Source: Plectrocnemia conspersa | Taxonomy: Eukaryota; Arthropoda; Insecta; Trichoptera; Polycentropodidae | Direction: 5' to 3' | Length of the DNA stretch: 64,000 nt | NCBI GenBank assembly: GCA_009617715.1 | Contig: VTFK01000499.1 | Location: 62,001 to 126,000 of the forward strand | Shown: one piece after another, positions 51,354 through 62,552 of the stretch | Layout: the number at the start of each line of letters is the position of its first letter | Position numbering within the stretch: the stretch's first letter is position 1 | Notes under the pieces: model-generated | What the model was told of the DNA's origin: nothing | Databases searched by the model: none | Seen by the model: the letters and a program-made list of their open reading frames with translations, nothing else | Made by a program: the position numbers and the translations under genes

Positions 51354-51517
51354 GGCGGTTTCAATTATTTGTTTGACACTGTCTCAATTCCGCTGACTCC
51401 CCCCCCCCCCATTAAACTTATGACATCATTTATTGCAGCCGCCTAATAGTTTTACTGATGGGGGGGGGGGAGTAAAAAGTTTACGAAAAACATGTGACAT
51501 AATTTATGGAAGCCGCC
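51354..51517. mobile_element. 164-bp MITE with TTA target duplication and poly-C/poly-G arms
   Basis: Flanked by TTA (51,351-51,353 and 51,518-51,520). Terminal repeats GGCGGTTTCAATTATTTG and the inverted CATAATTTATGGAAGCCGCC pair imperfectly. Inside, a run of about 12 C (near 51,400) and one of about 11 G (near 51,460) can pair, and a second inner copy of the terminal repeat is present (GCAGCCGCC near 51,437). Size and 3-bp target fit PIF/Harbinger MITEs. Confidence 0.65.
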
Positions 51518-51520
51518 TTA

Positions 51521-52350
51521 GTAAACAAATAACATATTAATTTGTGAAATCTATTAAAAAACTAAAATAGATAATATTATTTAATATAATGTACCTGACA
51601 ACGTGTGAATAATCATGATTTTTATTTAATTTTACATAGCTTTAAATTTACGTATTTGTAGTTGGGGTAATAGCGAACATGTTTAATATTATTTAGCATA
51701 ACATATAGAATTGTTTGTATATATTAAAAATATGTTTAAAATATTATAACAATAATTGTGAGTATTTAAAATTTCAAAATATCTATATTGATTTAAATAC
51801 GTGTTCATAATTCTTCATATAAGCGTTCACAAATCTACACATATGTGTTCATAGATCTTCAATTGTCAACTCCAGTTAGCAGTTGTGTGTTGTCAGATTG
51901 GTTCGTATTTACGTCGTCTTTATATATCCTTATGTTTGATTTGACACATTCATACAAAAATGTTATTATATAATAATACTAGTCTCGTAGTTTACGTTTT
52001 TAATAAACAATAATCTCAACAAAAATATGTTCATTGAATTCAATTTAACCTTTGATTTTAATGACTCCGTTAATTTATTTGTGGTTGTGAGATCATACTT
52101 TTTTATTGTCCACTTTTTATACAATTCTGTTGTTGCTAAAAAAATGTATATAAAATAAAATTCATATTTAATTTATTCGCACTCTTTTAATTATTAAATA
52201 AATACTATACTTGAGTTATGTAAATCAAACGGCATTTTTATTCAACTGCTTATGCATTCGAATGTGTTGACTGTCAGAGCTATATACATAAAAAAATATT
52301 TCAATGCTAACTAGTTTCAATGTTTATGAATAGATTTTTTTGCATCTTTC
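51521..52350. other. A+T-rich spacer between the phosphatase copies
   Basis: Nothing recognised. Confidence 0.45.
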
Positions 52351-52415
52351 TTATCTAACTGATAAGATAAAGCTTATCGTCGATATCATTCTAGGTTGAA
52401 TATGCGATCTCGCAG
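52351..52415 (+). promoter_or_regulatory. Conserved GATA-motif block upstream of phosphatase copy 2
   Basis: TTATCT (52,351-52,356), GATAAG (52,361-52,366), AGATAA (52,365-52,370) and CTTATC (52,373-52,378), followed by 'TCGATAT...GCGATCTCGCAG'. Aligns with 46,112-46,174. Ends about 105 bp before the ATG at 52,519. Confidence 0.55.
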
Positions 52416-52518
52416 TTTGAATAAATTTATGAATCTACCGTCTATTTTTCAGATTTTTATATCGAAGAGTATGATATAAACCACGCTTCTGTTGAAACTG
52501 CTCTCATATACCATAAAT

Positions 52519-55500
52519 ATGGAGAATTTACGGTAATATTGAATCATATTGTATATCCTTACATCTACTTTTCATATAATAAATATTTATTTTAACTCAG
52601 AATTTACGTTGCCACGTGGAACGTAGCCACTAGCACTCCGACTGAGGATCTCAATGGATTACTCGATTTTCCATCAATGAATAAACATCGTCCGTTACCA
52701 GATTTCTACGTATTGGGGTAAAAAAATATTGTTTATTTTAATTTATATATCTTACTTATTTTTCCAGGCTTATAAATACTTCAGTGTTTGCTTTAACATC
52801 AATGTCATCTGCATAGACATAGAAAATTTTTTTTGGTTTCAGCCAAAATCGTTTATATGTATTTAAATTTAAAAAGCCCATCATGACCTAACAGGTTACC
52901 CCAATGTATCAAAATGATCAAAAATAATACATAGCATATAATAAAAAAAATCAAAAAATGTAAGTATGAATTTATACAAAGCAGACGAGCTCCTCGTAGC
53001 TGACATTAAATAGATGCAACGTTTTAAGGAACTGTATGGTAATAACCATAGGCGAGTCAACTAGTGCGAACGTCCTGGCTCAAACAGGCTTCAGATATGG
53101 ACACGATTGTGACTCTCGAAGACGTTCCGGAACCCAAAACTGGAATTCCTCAAGAATAGTTAGATTATCAATAGCACCCTTCAGTACTTTAAAAATGCTT
53201 AGCAGCATACAACTTTTTGTGAGACGATCAGCGAATCGTATCCCAACTAAGGATTGCAATAATACCGGAATTTTCAAAACTGATATTTCTGAAATAAAAA
53301 ACAGTCAATACCGGTATTACCGGGATTGACATAATTATTATTATTATTTTAATTAATTGACCAAAAAAATAATCCAAATACCGCTCGCATAATTTACCGT
53401 GTTTATTAATTAGCAAAACCTAAATATTCGATTACCACAGCAACTATTGTTTTGATATATTAGATATTTTAACTAAAACACTTTCATATATATATTTTTG
53501 AAAATACGAACACCAGATTTGTATTCTTTTGGAACAATAAATCTAGCGCATCGTCTTTGATAGACTGCTTCTGGATGCCTCCTAAATTTTTATACCAGGG
53601 GTTAGAGCACCACTCGCCAATTTATTCCAATAAATTATATTACTCATTATTTTTTTGTCAGTTATGATTATCCAAAAGTACCTTCTGTAAAAGAAGAGCG
53701 TAGAAAATTGTAAATCTGTTCAAAACGCGACATTTTTTACTTTAAAAAATGATATACATATATAATTAATGATTGTAATATTTATGTGATTGTGGTGTGA
53801 TTTATTTATATTATTTGATTTTAATTAACGCACATTAAATATTTATTTTGGAATATTTTTATCTCGTATACTTTAGATCTACTCATGTTAAAAGTAACAT
53901 TAATTAAATTTCAGTTGTAAATGTTTAAGTAAATATTCTAGAAAAAAAATACATAAATACTGCATCATTTTAGTCCCAGACAATTTGGTCTAACATATGC
54001 GAAATTGTTCTTAAATCATTGATTTGCGTTTATTAAATGAATGTGTTTTAAAATTTTGAATTTTTTTTGTGTACTCTCAATGATGTTAGGCAATAAAAAG
54101 CAATAATATTACAACAATATAAAGATTATATTTTTCATATTTATTTACTTAAAAAAATAAAAGATAAATCAAGTTTGATGTAAAAAAATACCCGTCAACA
54201 CATTTTAATTATATAGTCTAGTACAACGTATCTTTAGTTGGTAACAGAAAATAAAATAACATTGCATTATTTTCCAATGAAAAATGTTTTTTTTTTAAAA
54301 AAACATTTCGCGCAATTTTTTCCAATTTGTTTTTATTTAAATATAATTATTGAGACTTACTCATTGCTAATATTTAACAACTATGTATAATGACGCATAT
54401 TTTATGGATTATTTGGGTAAAAATTTCACATGCAATACCTGTTTTTGTGTTCACTTTGCCAGCCATCCTTATCATAAAAAAGGTGCCGGCAGCGGCGCAT
54501 TCGTTTCTCTGTTACATAACAGAATTACTGAGAACTGCTATTTACGGCTTAATCTCTGGTCCTCCATTAGACCTAAAATATATATTTACAAAGGGAAACC
54601 TTCCAATTTCAAATATTCTACCAAAAACGCTGCACTTCTTCGCGCAAGAAATAATTGAAAGGATACACCCTAATATATTTTTGGAGAGTGTCGATTTGGA
54701 TCTATTCTCCAATTCTTCACAAGAATTAGAGAACGTGCAAGTTTACATACAAATTGCGTCTGATTCTATACAACAAGAGTTGCAAAATGCCATTTCTACA
54801 ATAGAAAAACCAATGGCTAAATTTTGTAAAAAAATAAAATTTAGAGGAGGATTTCAAGTAATTGGACATGTTTAAAAAGCAGACGGAAAAATTATATTTA
54901 TTGTTTAACTCACTGTTAACATTAATACTGACGTCAACAGCAACCAAAAGAGTTTTCTCAGCAATGAGAATTATTAAAACAAAACTACGCACAAATATAA
55001 AATATGAAACATTTAATTCTTTATTGAATTAAATTTGTAAATTATGTTTACTCTCTCATTTACTTTATGGGGGGCATGACTTTACATATGTTACGACAGA
55101 CGATCAATGGCGAGATGTTTTTTCCGAGCGGTGGTGGAGAAGCTGGCGCAGGGATGATATATGATGAGGTCTTCAGAGGTTATGTAAGTGGCGTGGCAAC
55201 GAGGTGTACAGCGGAAGTTGATCCCTCTCTGCTACGGTGCTTGTATGGTTAAGTCGGGCATATGCTGGTCTCTTTTAGTGTCCGCTGGAGTCTGCAAATG
55301 ACTGCTTGTGACTGCCCTCTCCTCATCGGAGTCCAGGCTTAAGTATCCAGCACTTCAAAGCTTAGTAACCAATCACAATCATGCAGCGATTATCCAGCCA
55401 ATAGATGTACTCTTTTTTTAGAACATCAAAATAGGTATACGCCTTTAGAAAGCGACATTTGCTTGATGGGCATTGTCCAAGGTCGTATCTGCAATAGGAA

Positions 55501-58500
55501 TCTTGTGGTTCCGGTGATTTATTGTTTCCGTGACTGCGTCACAACAAAGAAATATTCTTTCATTGACGGAGAATATTTACAGTAAGAACACTTGCGTGTT
55601 ATGTGATCTTTTTCTGGTCGTAACGAGAGCTATTGTATGGTCCCAATCCTTTACGCTACTCTCTTGTTTCCTTGTTAATGGATGATCATTTTGGACCCCA
55701 CATTGGCATCGTTGTTTCCGTGGTTCTAAGACTTGGAGATATCATTTTCAACAAATTAGATGTAAGGATTTCAAAAAAAATATAATTTCAGTACTACCGG
55801 TACTTCATTTTGTAATACTAGTAGTACCGAATATTGCAATCCCTAATCCCAATGCTCCTAAATGAAAGGCGCTGAAAAACAAGAACAGATAATAACTATA
55901 TATACTGATATAATGGTATCTCGAGAACCTTTTCTAAATTTTTTTTCTTCAAGAAAACTAGGTTCAGAGTGGACACGAATAACTAACGGATCGTTAAAGT
56001 AAAATGCGTTCCTTATTACAAAGCCGAGCAACTTGGAAAATGTCGTTTACGTGTAGAGAGAACCTCTACTTGCTCTCAAAAGTAATTCCGAGATCTTTAG
56101 TGGAAGTTTATATAGCCAAAATGCTTACACAGATTGTAGGAATATTCTGATGGTGAATGAGATTGATAACATAACATAATCTCTGTCATTTTCCGACAAT
56201 GGAGAGCAAACAATAAACAGAAGCCCATCTCCATAAAGAACCTCAACAGATTGAATGCATATAAACAATTTTAAATCATTGTCATGCAAAATAAAGTTAG
56301 AATTAATAACTGCCGTATTTAAATAGTAGAGGGCTCAGCTTAGACTCTTGGAGTGAAATACTATTTTGATAATTGGCAGCAGAAATAATCTACGCCACCA
56401 TGGTCCAAAATTGTTATTATTAATAACTCATGACAAACTGTGTCAAAGGCTTTTTCAAAGTCAGTAAATACGACGTCTACTTGTATTCCTATATCAAGAA
56501 TGTTTTGTTAAAAGATAGAAGTTTAAAGACAGTGGTTAAAGATTAAAGAAAGAAAATAATAAAAATATGTATTGCATATAAAAATAATATAATAGGTTAA
56601 AACAATAAAAATCAATTTATTGCTAGTGTTCAATATTATAATGGTACACATCATAACAGTTTTCGGATCCAAATTAGACAATTGGGACATCTAGTATAAT
56701 TTGCAACAGTACACGGTTTTCTTGCGTATTAGAAAATCACGTCATTTGACAAGTCAAAAGTATGCTCTCAGATTTTTCCTTGCTGTCTGGAATATCGGCC
56801 CTAAAGTAATGATGATAAATATTGGGGTAAACCAGCCGTTCTGGTTTCAGACACACACGCATCACTTTTTCAGGCCAGTTTACCGGCCTATGTAGTTCAA
56901 AAGGTTAAGAGGTATTTTATTCAGTCTGTATGATCCTATGTTCATATACATACATATATAAATTTTATGTTGTATTTGCAACATAGTCAGAAAGGTGTTT
57001 CGGTTTCAGCTGAAAATGATAAAGCCAGTTTAGATCGGTTTTAATAAAGTTTTGTCTGCCACTTTTTGCTTGACTTACTCTACATTTAACCTTGCTCCAG
57101 TGTTAACTAAATGCTCCATGACCTAATTGACCCATAAATTATTTGATTGACCATGTAACATGTTACAGATTTCAAGAAGTAAATTCACAACCGCAGAACT
57201 TTTTAAAAGACAGCATTTTCCGCAATCCTTGGACTACGTCTATAACAACGATACTGAAAAAAAGCAACTATGTAAGAGTGAAAGAGATCCGGCTTCAAGG
57301 AATGCTTCTATTGGTTTTCACTCTTCGCAATCATCTCTTCCACTTGAGAGATATTCAAACTCAATACACTCGCACAGGCTTAGGAGGAGCATGGGTATGT
57401 GATTATTTATTAATTTATTAAAAACGCAATTTCAATTAGATATACAAAACAGCAATTGTAAAATTATATTATAAAATTAGAATACTTATTTTATTTTACT
57501 GGTCAAAATAAGTTTTTAAACAGTATTAAAAGTACGTCTACCATTGGGAGTACTCGCTCGCTTTCTGTTGATGTTGGTTTAATTTTTAGTTAAAATTTAT
57601 ATAAAACAATTAGATTTTGAGTCAGTTCTATGGTTGATTGCAAAATCTTAAATTCATTTCGTCGACTACATTTATTATTTTTACTGGATTTATTAGTTGC
57701 TTGTTTAATTATTATTTGATTATCAACGTCATATTAATGCAATCGTTATCAGTATTCTTATTTTAATATCCAATTTGTAACTATCTAAGTTATAAAAAGT
57801 CATTTTAATAAAGCCTCCCCGTTATTCAAATATATTTTTTACGAGCAGCTTCGAAAATGGTTTTTATTGGTAATATAGTCGAGCTTTTATAAAAATGTAT
57901 TAAACCAATTAGCTGCTTTTTTTCTTCTATCTTCAAATTAAGCGTAAAGTTGGGAGAATAAATTCTTGGATTTTTTTTACACAGAATCCTTAGTACCCAA
58001 TAAAAAATCAACGGTACATATAAATTTTAAAAATCAACTAATAATTTTGTATATTTATTATCTACGGAAAATATAATGTATCCTAAATATTTATAAACTG
58101 CTAAAATATTGCTGTATTTTATAAAAACAGACGGTTGTTCTTATAATTATATAAGCTTTTATACATCTATTACAAAAAATAAAATATTCACTATTTAATA
58201 TTGCTTCTGGATGGTTCTTATAATATATATAATTATTATGTTTTAGGGAAATAAAGGAGCAGTCAGCATCAGATTGACGATATACGGGTGTTCGATTTGC
58301 TTTGTCAATTCACATTTGGCTGCACATGAAGAAAAACTCGAAGATAGAATTACCGATTACAATACAATCATAAAGCAGCATACATATAGCGTAAAAGACA
58401 CCGTAAATATTTTATATCATGAGTGAGTACTAATGTATTTTTTTATTTTATAAAGTGTAAATTTGCTAACTCCACTCTTAATTGAAAAACGTATGCTCAA

Positions 58501-61500
58501 AAAATTGCTATCCCCAAAATCTCCAATTAAACACTACAAACTTGAGAAATTGTCTTATTTTAAAGTTGTCTATTCAGTTTTTTGTTTCTCAAAAACAAAA
58601 AACTGAATAGAATTTTACAGGTAAAATTGATAAATATGGAGTTAACAATTTTACACTTTAAGTCATCGATATATGATTATTTATGAGCTAAAGTAGCTTA
58701 TTATTAAAGATTTTTTTATATTAAATATGTACGATTTTTTAAAAATTTAAATTTCAATTAATAATCATAAAATTCATTTGTGAGATCAGGAAAATCTAGG
58801 AAAGCCTAACCTATGATGATCGATTCGAATTATAATTATATAATAATTACTGATTCCACAATATAAATTGAAAAACTGTCGCCTGGAGACATTTTTGGCT
58901 GAATCTTTCGTCACCTTGACAACGAATGTTGTGTGCCCCATCTGATCTGTTTGAATTTACCACTACTTTCATCAAAGAGTGTCACTCTTCAATCCAAAAC
59001 AATATAGCTTTTGTGTCGATTGGATAATGTCATGTGTGCTGGACGCATTTCTTCGGTCAATAATAATTTTTCTGGCATGTGCATTCACATCTTTCCCTAA
59101 GCCAAATATAAGGGTTATCCACATTTATTTCTTTATCTAATATCTCACAATTACCCGCTGGTAATATCCACAGCAATATTGTTTGATGATTAGTTTAACC
59201 TACAGATTGAAAATGTATATTATTGATGAATTCACCATAATATCACATATTATACTCATTATAATTTTAAAAAATATTTTCACCGTGAACACAATGAGAT
59301 ACGGTGTAATAAACATTATATATTTCAGTTACGTCTTCTGGCTCGGAGACCTCAACTTCAGAGTATCGGAAGATTGTCCTGACTTGCCGTTGAACATAGC
59401 CGACAAAGTAACTCGTGCCGAAAAAGATGACTACACCGAACTATTAAAATACGATCAACTTAAAATGGTCATGGAAAAAGAGCTAGCATTCTCAGAACTG
59501 AAAGAAACTCCACCAAAGTTTCCACCGACTTACAAATTCACAACCGGGACCAATGAATATGACTTGAAGTATAAAATCTATAAATTTTTTTCATCAAACT
59601 TTCTATCTTATATTAACACGTTGTGATGATTATAGACGTAAACCTTCATGGACTGATAGGATACTTCACAAAGTGATTCCGAACACGTACGAGAACATCA
59701 CTTTAAAAGCCGATCAATTAAATTATCACTCGTTACCGCAGTACACGTTGAGTGACCACAAACCAGTGGTAGCAGAATTTCAAATCAAGGTAAATTATAT
59801 TGTGACAGTCCCTTCGATTCAAGTATTAGTCACATTTTAAAGGTACAGTGTATTAGATTACTATTTCTCAGTACTCTCATTAATTTTAAAAATATGCTTT
59901 TAATACTAAAATATAATTTGATTCTTAATTTGCACATAAACTAACATAACGTTACAATACACGCATTGAACGATTGCATGATGAAATAGGAAACTGATAT
60001 ATCATATTCAATGACACGATTGACAGGTACCACTATTATGTTGAACTATCATTTCTTATATGTAAATTATTTATTATTATATTACAGTGAATATGTTCAG
60101 TGAAATCATTAAAATCATATCCGAATACATTTTTAGCGAATATATAATTTAACTGATAGGCACTAGTGAAATTATATGCTGCTCTAAAATGTCTCATTAA
60201 ATTTAATTTGACAGTTGCATAACGTCCATTTGCTGTTCAAACCCAAACCTAACCTAAAATAATTAACCAAATCCAGCTTCTAAACTTTTGAGCTTTCATA
60301 ATGTTAATTCGTTTTGGTTTGCTTTAATTTTTTTTAAATATTGTAGTATTTTGTCCAACAATATGACGTCACAATTCTGTGAATATATGTTCATATGGAA
60401 ATACACGTACAGTAGACCCCCCAATAACACGGTAAATTGGAGACGCAAAAATACTCATACAATTTTTGCAATACGTATGTATGAAACAGGCGCGTGTGGT
60501 GAGAGGAGGCCCTCTTTGGCTCGCTCACTCATAAAGAGACGTACCCAATTTACCGTGTTATTGGGGAGTCTACTGTACTTACGTTTTACTGATACAGAAT
60601 AGTGAAATTGTAAATCAATTGCTTGGTACATTTTAACTGGCTGAGTTAGTGAAATTATATTTATACCAGTGAAAATATAACTACCGTAACATATCATATT
60701 TTTACATTTGAATTTATTTTACTTTACACTCCTAAGTTTGCTATTGGCAATGTGCTTTACTATTTTTATTCTAAACCATATGCACATTTATGCTATTATT
60801 ATGTTTAGTAACACTAATAGCCCATATGAAAACTTAAGATTTTTTAAATATGCACATTATACAAAAATAAGCTCTTGTTTTTGATATATCATCAATTTTT
60901 TTTTTCAAAATTTAAATTAAATTTATTATTTTCACTTTGACAAATTATACATTGTCTAATTTGAATTAACAAAAAGCTAAATTTAAGACTCGTGGTTTTA
61001 ACCACTTAAACGCCAGTGACTCACCAGCGAGTCACTTTTTTTAAACAAATTCATTTTTTAAAACCACAACGAATTACTTACAGTTTTTTTTAATTATTAA
61101 AAATTATTGTACTAGCTTTATTTTAAGTAAACCAAGTATTTAATTTTTATTTTTAGAAAGAGACGCTTGACGAGAAATAACAGGTGACTCACTAAAAAGT
61201 CCCTGGCGTTTAAAGGGTTAAATAGGAAAAATAAAATTCTTGGTAGAAAAATCGCTACAAAAAATTGTTTTTTTAATATTGTTTTATTGATTAGTATTTT
61301 TTCATAAATTTTGTGATCAATGTGACACATAAATATCCAATTATAAATAAATTGATTTTACATCATTTTTTTAAATAAAATTCACAATCTAAAAAACGAA
61401 AGCTTATTATTTAAACCGAATGATATATTTGTAATTTTGCATATCTTTTTTTTATGGCAAATATATTGTGAAACACAAATAAAATATGCTTCAGAATGCA

Positions 61501-62552
61501 AATATTATTTTTTATACATACATCTATTCATGAGGTAATAGTGTTTAAAAAATCTTAGGTGTTTCTGATCTAACATGCATGTAACTTATGTGCTTTTTTG
61601 TTATAACTACATTTTATACACTTTCTAACTTTCTTACTGTATAACATGACACTAACAGATACGTGTGAAACAGAGTATAGTTGTTAGTCGTGGAATGTGC
61701 ACCGATTCTTCTAATTATAGTTTCTTCTCCGATGGAGTGCTCGAGGATAAAATTGTGAGTTATCTAATGCAATTAACATTTTTTTCTTCCATTTACTATG
61801 TACAATATATATGATTTTATGTTTGAATATTAGTTTACTGATAAATTGTTTCATTTTGTAGGTATTTTCACACTATACAGAAAGATGTATTGAATTTTTG
61901 CCTATCAAAGACGTGTGGTACTTTGGGGATGCTGATATTCTTATCAAATTCTCACTGTCCGGCGACACTCAGATACATCCGACTGATTGGATTGGTTTAT
62001 TTGAGGTAACGTAATTATAGTATGATATAGAAATATTACATATTATAAATTATATCACATTTACAGTTTGACTTTGAAAACCTTGACGATTACATTTCTT
62101 ACGAATACATGGGCAAGATAAACTCGTTCATACCTTCTGTGGACGACTCCGCCAGAATCGTCGTCTTCAGCTTTCCCGTCGGTAGCGGCGTGAAAAGTCC
62201 TGGCTTTTATAAATTTTTATATTTCAGTCAACCTTCGTCGGAAGTTCGCAGTTTACTCGGTAATCTATATTTCTTAACTGCATATTTTTACTGATTAATT
62301 TATAACGTATTATTGTTATCGACAGGCATATCGGAGTGCTTTGAAGTGAGAAACTCTTTAGAAGACAGCATCGGTTCACTGAGTCTGAACTCTCAGTACG
62401 ATATCCAAACGCCGTCGACTTCCAGCGATCCCGGGACATCTTCAGCGCCACAACCGAATCCTTCTATGCTCAATTCGCTGATGAAAGACATTGGCAATCT
62501 TCACGTACCCGGCATGAAATTTGACAAGATCCACGATCTAAGCATTGACTGA
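52519..62552 (+). CDS. Inositol polyphosphate 5-phosphatase, INPP5K/SKIP-type, tandem copy 2 (523 aa)
   Basis: Exons: 52,519-52,532, 52,601-52,717, 57,169-57,394, 58,247-58,422, 59,329-59,568, 59,636-59,789, 61,674-61,754, 61,862-62,005, 62,067-62,259, 62,326-62,552. Phases equal those of copy 1, and exons 1-6 and 8 have identical lengths. Motifs: IYVATWNVA, FQEV, RLQGMLLLVF, WGNKGAVSIR, FVNSHLAAH, DYVFWLGDLNFR, FPPTYKF, RKPSWTDRIL, SDHKPVVAEF, then SKICH (WYFGDADI, DWIGLFE, GISECFEV). Differences from copy 1: 27 extra nt in exon 7 (linker before SKICH), six in exon 9, and a Ser/Pro-rich tail about 47 residues longer, both ending in LSID. ILYHD replaces ILDHD before the DLNFR motif. Intron 2 is 4,451 bp because of nested transposons. 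Role: phosphoinositide 5-dephosphorylation; both copies look functional by motif. Confidence 0.92.
54390..55032 (+). pseudogene. hAT transposase remnant
   Basis: The end encodes the typical hAT C-terminal dimerisation motif, LTSTATKRVFSAMRIIKTKL, followed by a TAA at about 55,030. Upstream frames (54,390-54,875) are open but shifted relative to it, and stops and frame changes separate the parts. No intact DDE region could be read, so the element cannot be autonomous. hAT family members cut and paste by a DDE/RNase-H-like transposase. Confidence 0.7.
55050..55790. mobile_element. GC-richer block inside the hAT, probable secondary insertion
   Basis: Base composition changes sharply just after the transposase stop. 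A TGTTACGAC (55,088) and an inverted GTCGTAACGA (55,617-55,626) could be ends of an LTR-like unit, but the right end lacks a clean CA and no target duplication was found. No coding domain recognised. Confidence 0.35.
58451..58660. mobile_element. Foldback MITE in intron 4 of copy 2
   Basis: Outer inverted repeats (58,451-58,474 and 58,637-58,660; 'TAAAGTGTAAATTTGCTAAC' against its complement with two mismatches). A perfect 18-bp central hairpin (58,570-58,587 / 58,593-58,610, loop CTCAA) is also present. 210 bp, no coding; absent from copy 1's equivalent intron. Confidence 0.65.
58860..59165. repeat. Unclassified GC-balanced block in intron 4 of copy 2
   Basis: Composition like decayed coding DNA, mainly on the minus strand, but every frame is broken and no family was recognised. 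Confidence 0.3.
60410..60575. mobile_element. Pogo/Tc1-mariner-type MITE with TA duplication
   Basis: Flanked by TA on both sides (60,408-60,409; 60,576-60,577). Terminal repeats of about 31 bp: CAGTAGACCCCCCAATAACA continuing to GGTAAATTGG, and its inverted partner with one mismatch. No transposase. A solo end sits at about 35,481-35,526, and a related interior at 27.8 kb. Confidence 0.8.
61002..61217. mobile_element. piggyBac-type MITE
   Basis: Flanked by TTAA (60,998-61,001 and 61,218-61,221). Ends CCACTTAAACGCCAGTGACT and, inverted, CCCTTTAAACGCCAGGGACT. 216 bp, no coding capacity. TTAA targeting and CC(C/A) termini are the piggyBac hallmarks. Confidence 0.75.

Larger units (their letters stand above)
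53248..55845 (+). mobile_element. hAT transposon, degenerate, with 8-bp target duplication
   Basis: Terminal repeats TAAGGATTGCAATAATACCG (53,248) and, inverted, 'ATATTGCAATCCCTA' (to 55,845). Flanks ATCCCAAC (53,240-53,247) and ATCCCAAT (55,846-55,853) form an 8-bp target duplication with one mismatch, the hAT hallmark. It encodes a decayed transposase at 54,390-55,032. The 55,050-55,790 part does not look like this family and may be a secondary insertion. Inserted inside the LINE. Confidence 0.85.
52860..56490 (-). mobile_element. Minus-strand LINE in intron 2 of copy 2, interrupted by a hAT element
   Basis: At the 5' side of the LINE (plus coordinates 56,430-56,470) the minus strand encodes DFEKAFDTVCHE of reverse transcriptase, then a thumb-like part (55,960-56,120) homologous to 11,090-11,270. 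After the hAT (53,248-55,845) the reading continues at 53,247 with the ORF2 C-terminus (FWVPERLRESQSCP and a stop near 53,080), then 3' UTR and the terminal hairpin at 52,870-52,910. Frames are partly broken. R1/Jockey-like by motif style; the clade is not certain. Confidence 0.75.
59790..61673. other. Intron 6 of copy 2 (1,884 bp)
   Basis: Much longer than the 440-bp equivalent in copy 1; contains the pogo-type MITE (60,410-60,575) and a piggyBac-type MITE (61,002-61,217), plus A+T-rich DNA. Confidence 0.8.

Noticed and set aside
52441..52518. Extra upstream coding exon of phosphatase copy 2
   Set aside because: One frame is open after an acceptor-like CAG, but its phase does not fit the next exon. 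The ATG at 52,519 with CG/A phase matches copy 1 exactly.
54383..54658. 91-codon frame beside the hAT transposase
   Set aside because: Overlaps the decayed transposase in another frame; no independent support.
60288..60697. 104- and 80-codon open frames around 60.4 kb
   Set aside because: They run through the pogo-type MITE on both strands, and the frames reflect its inverted repeats.
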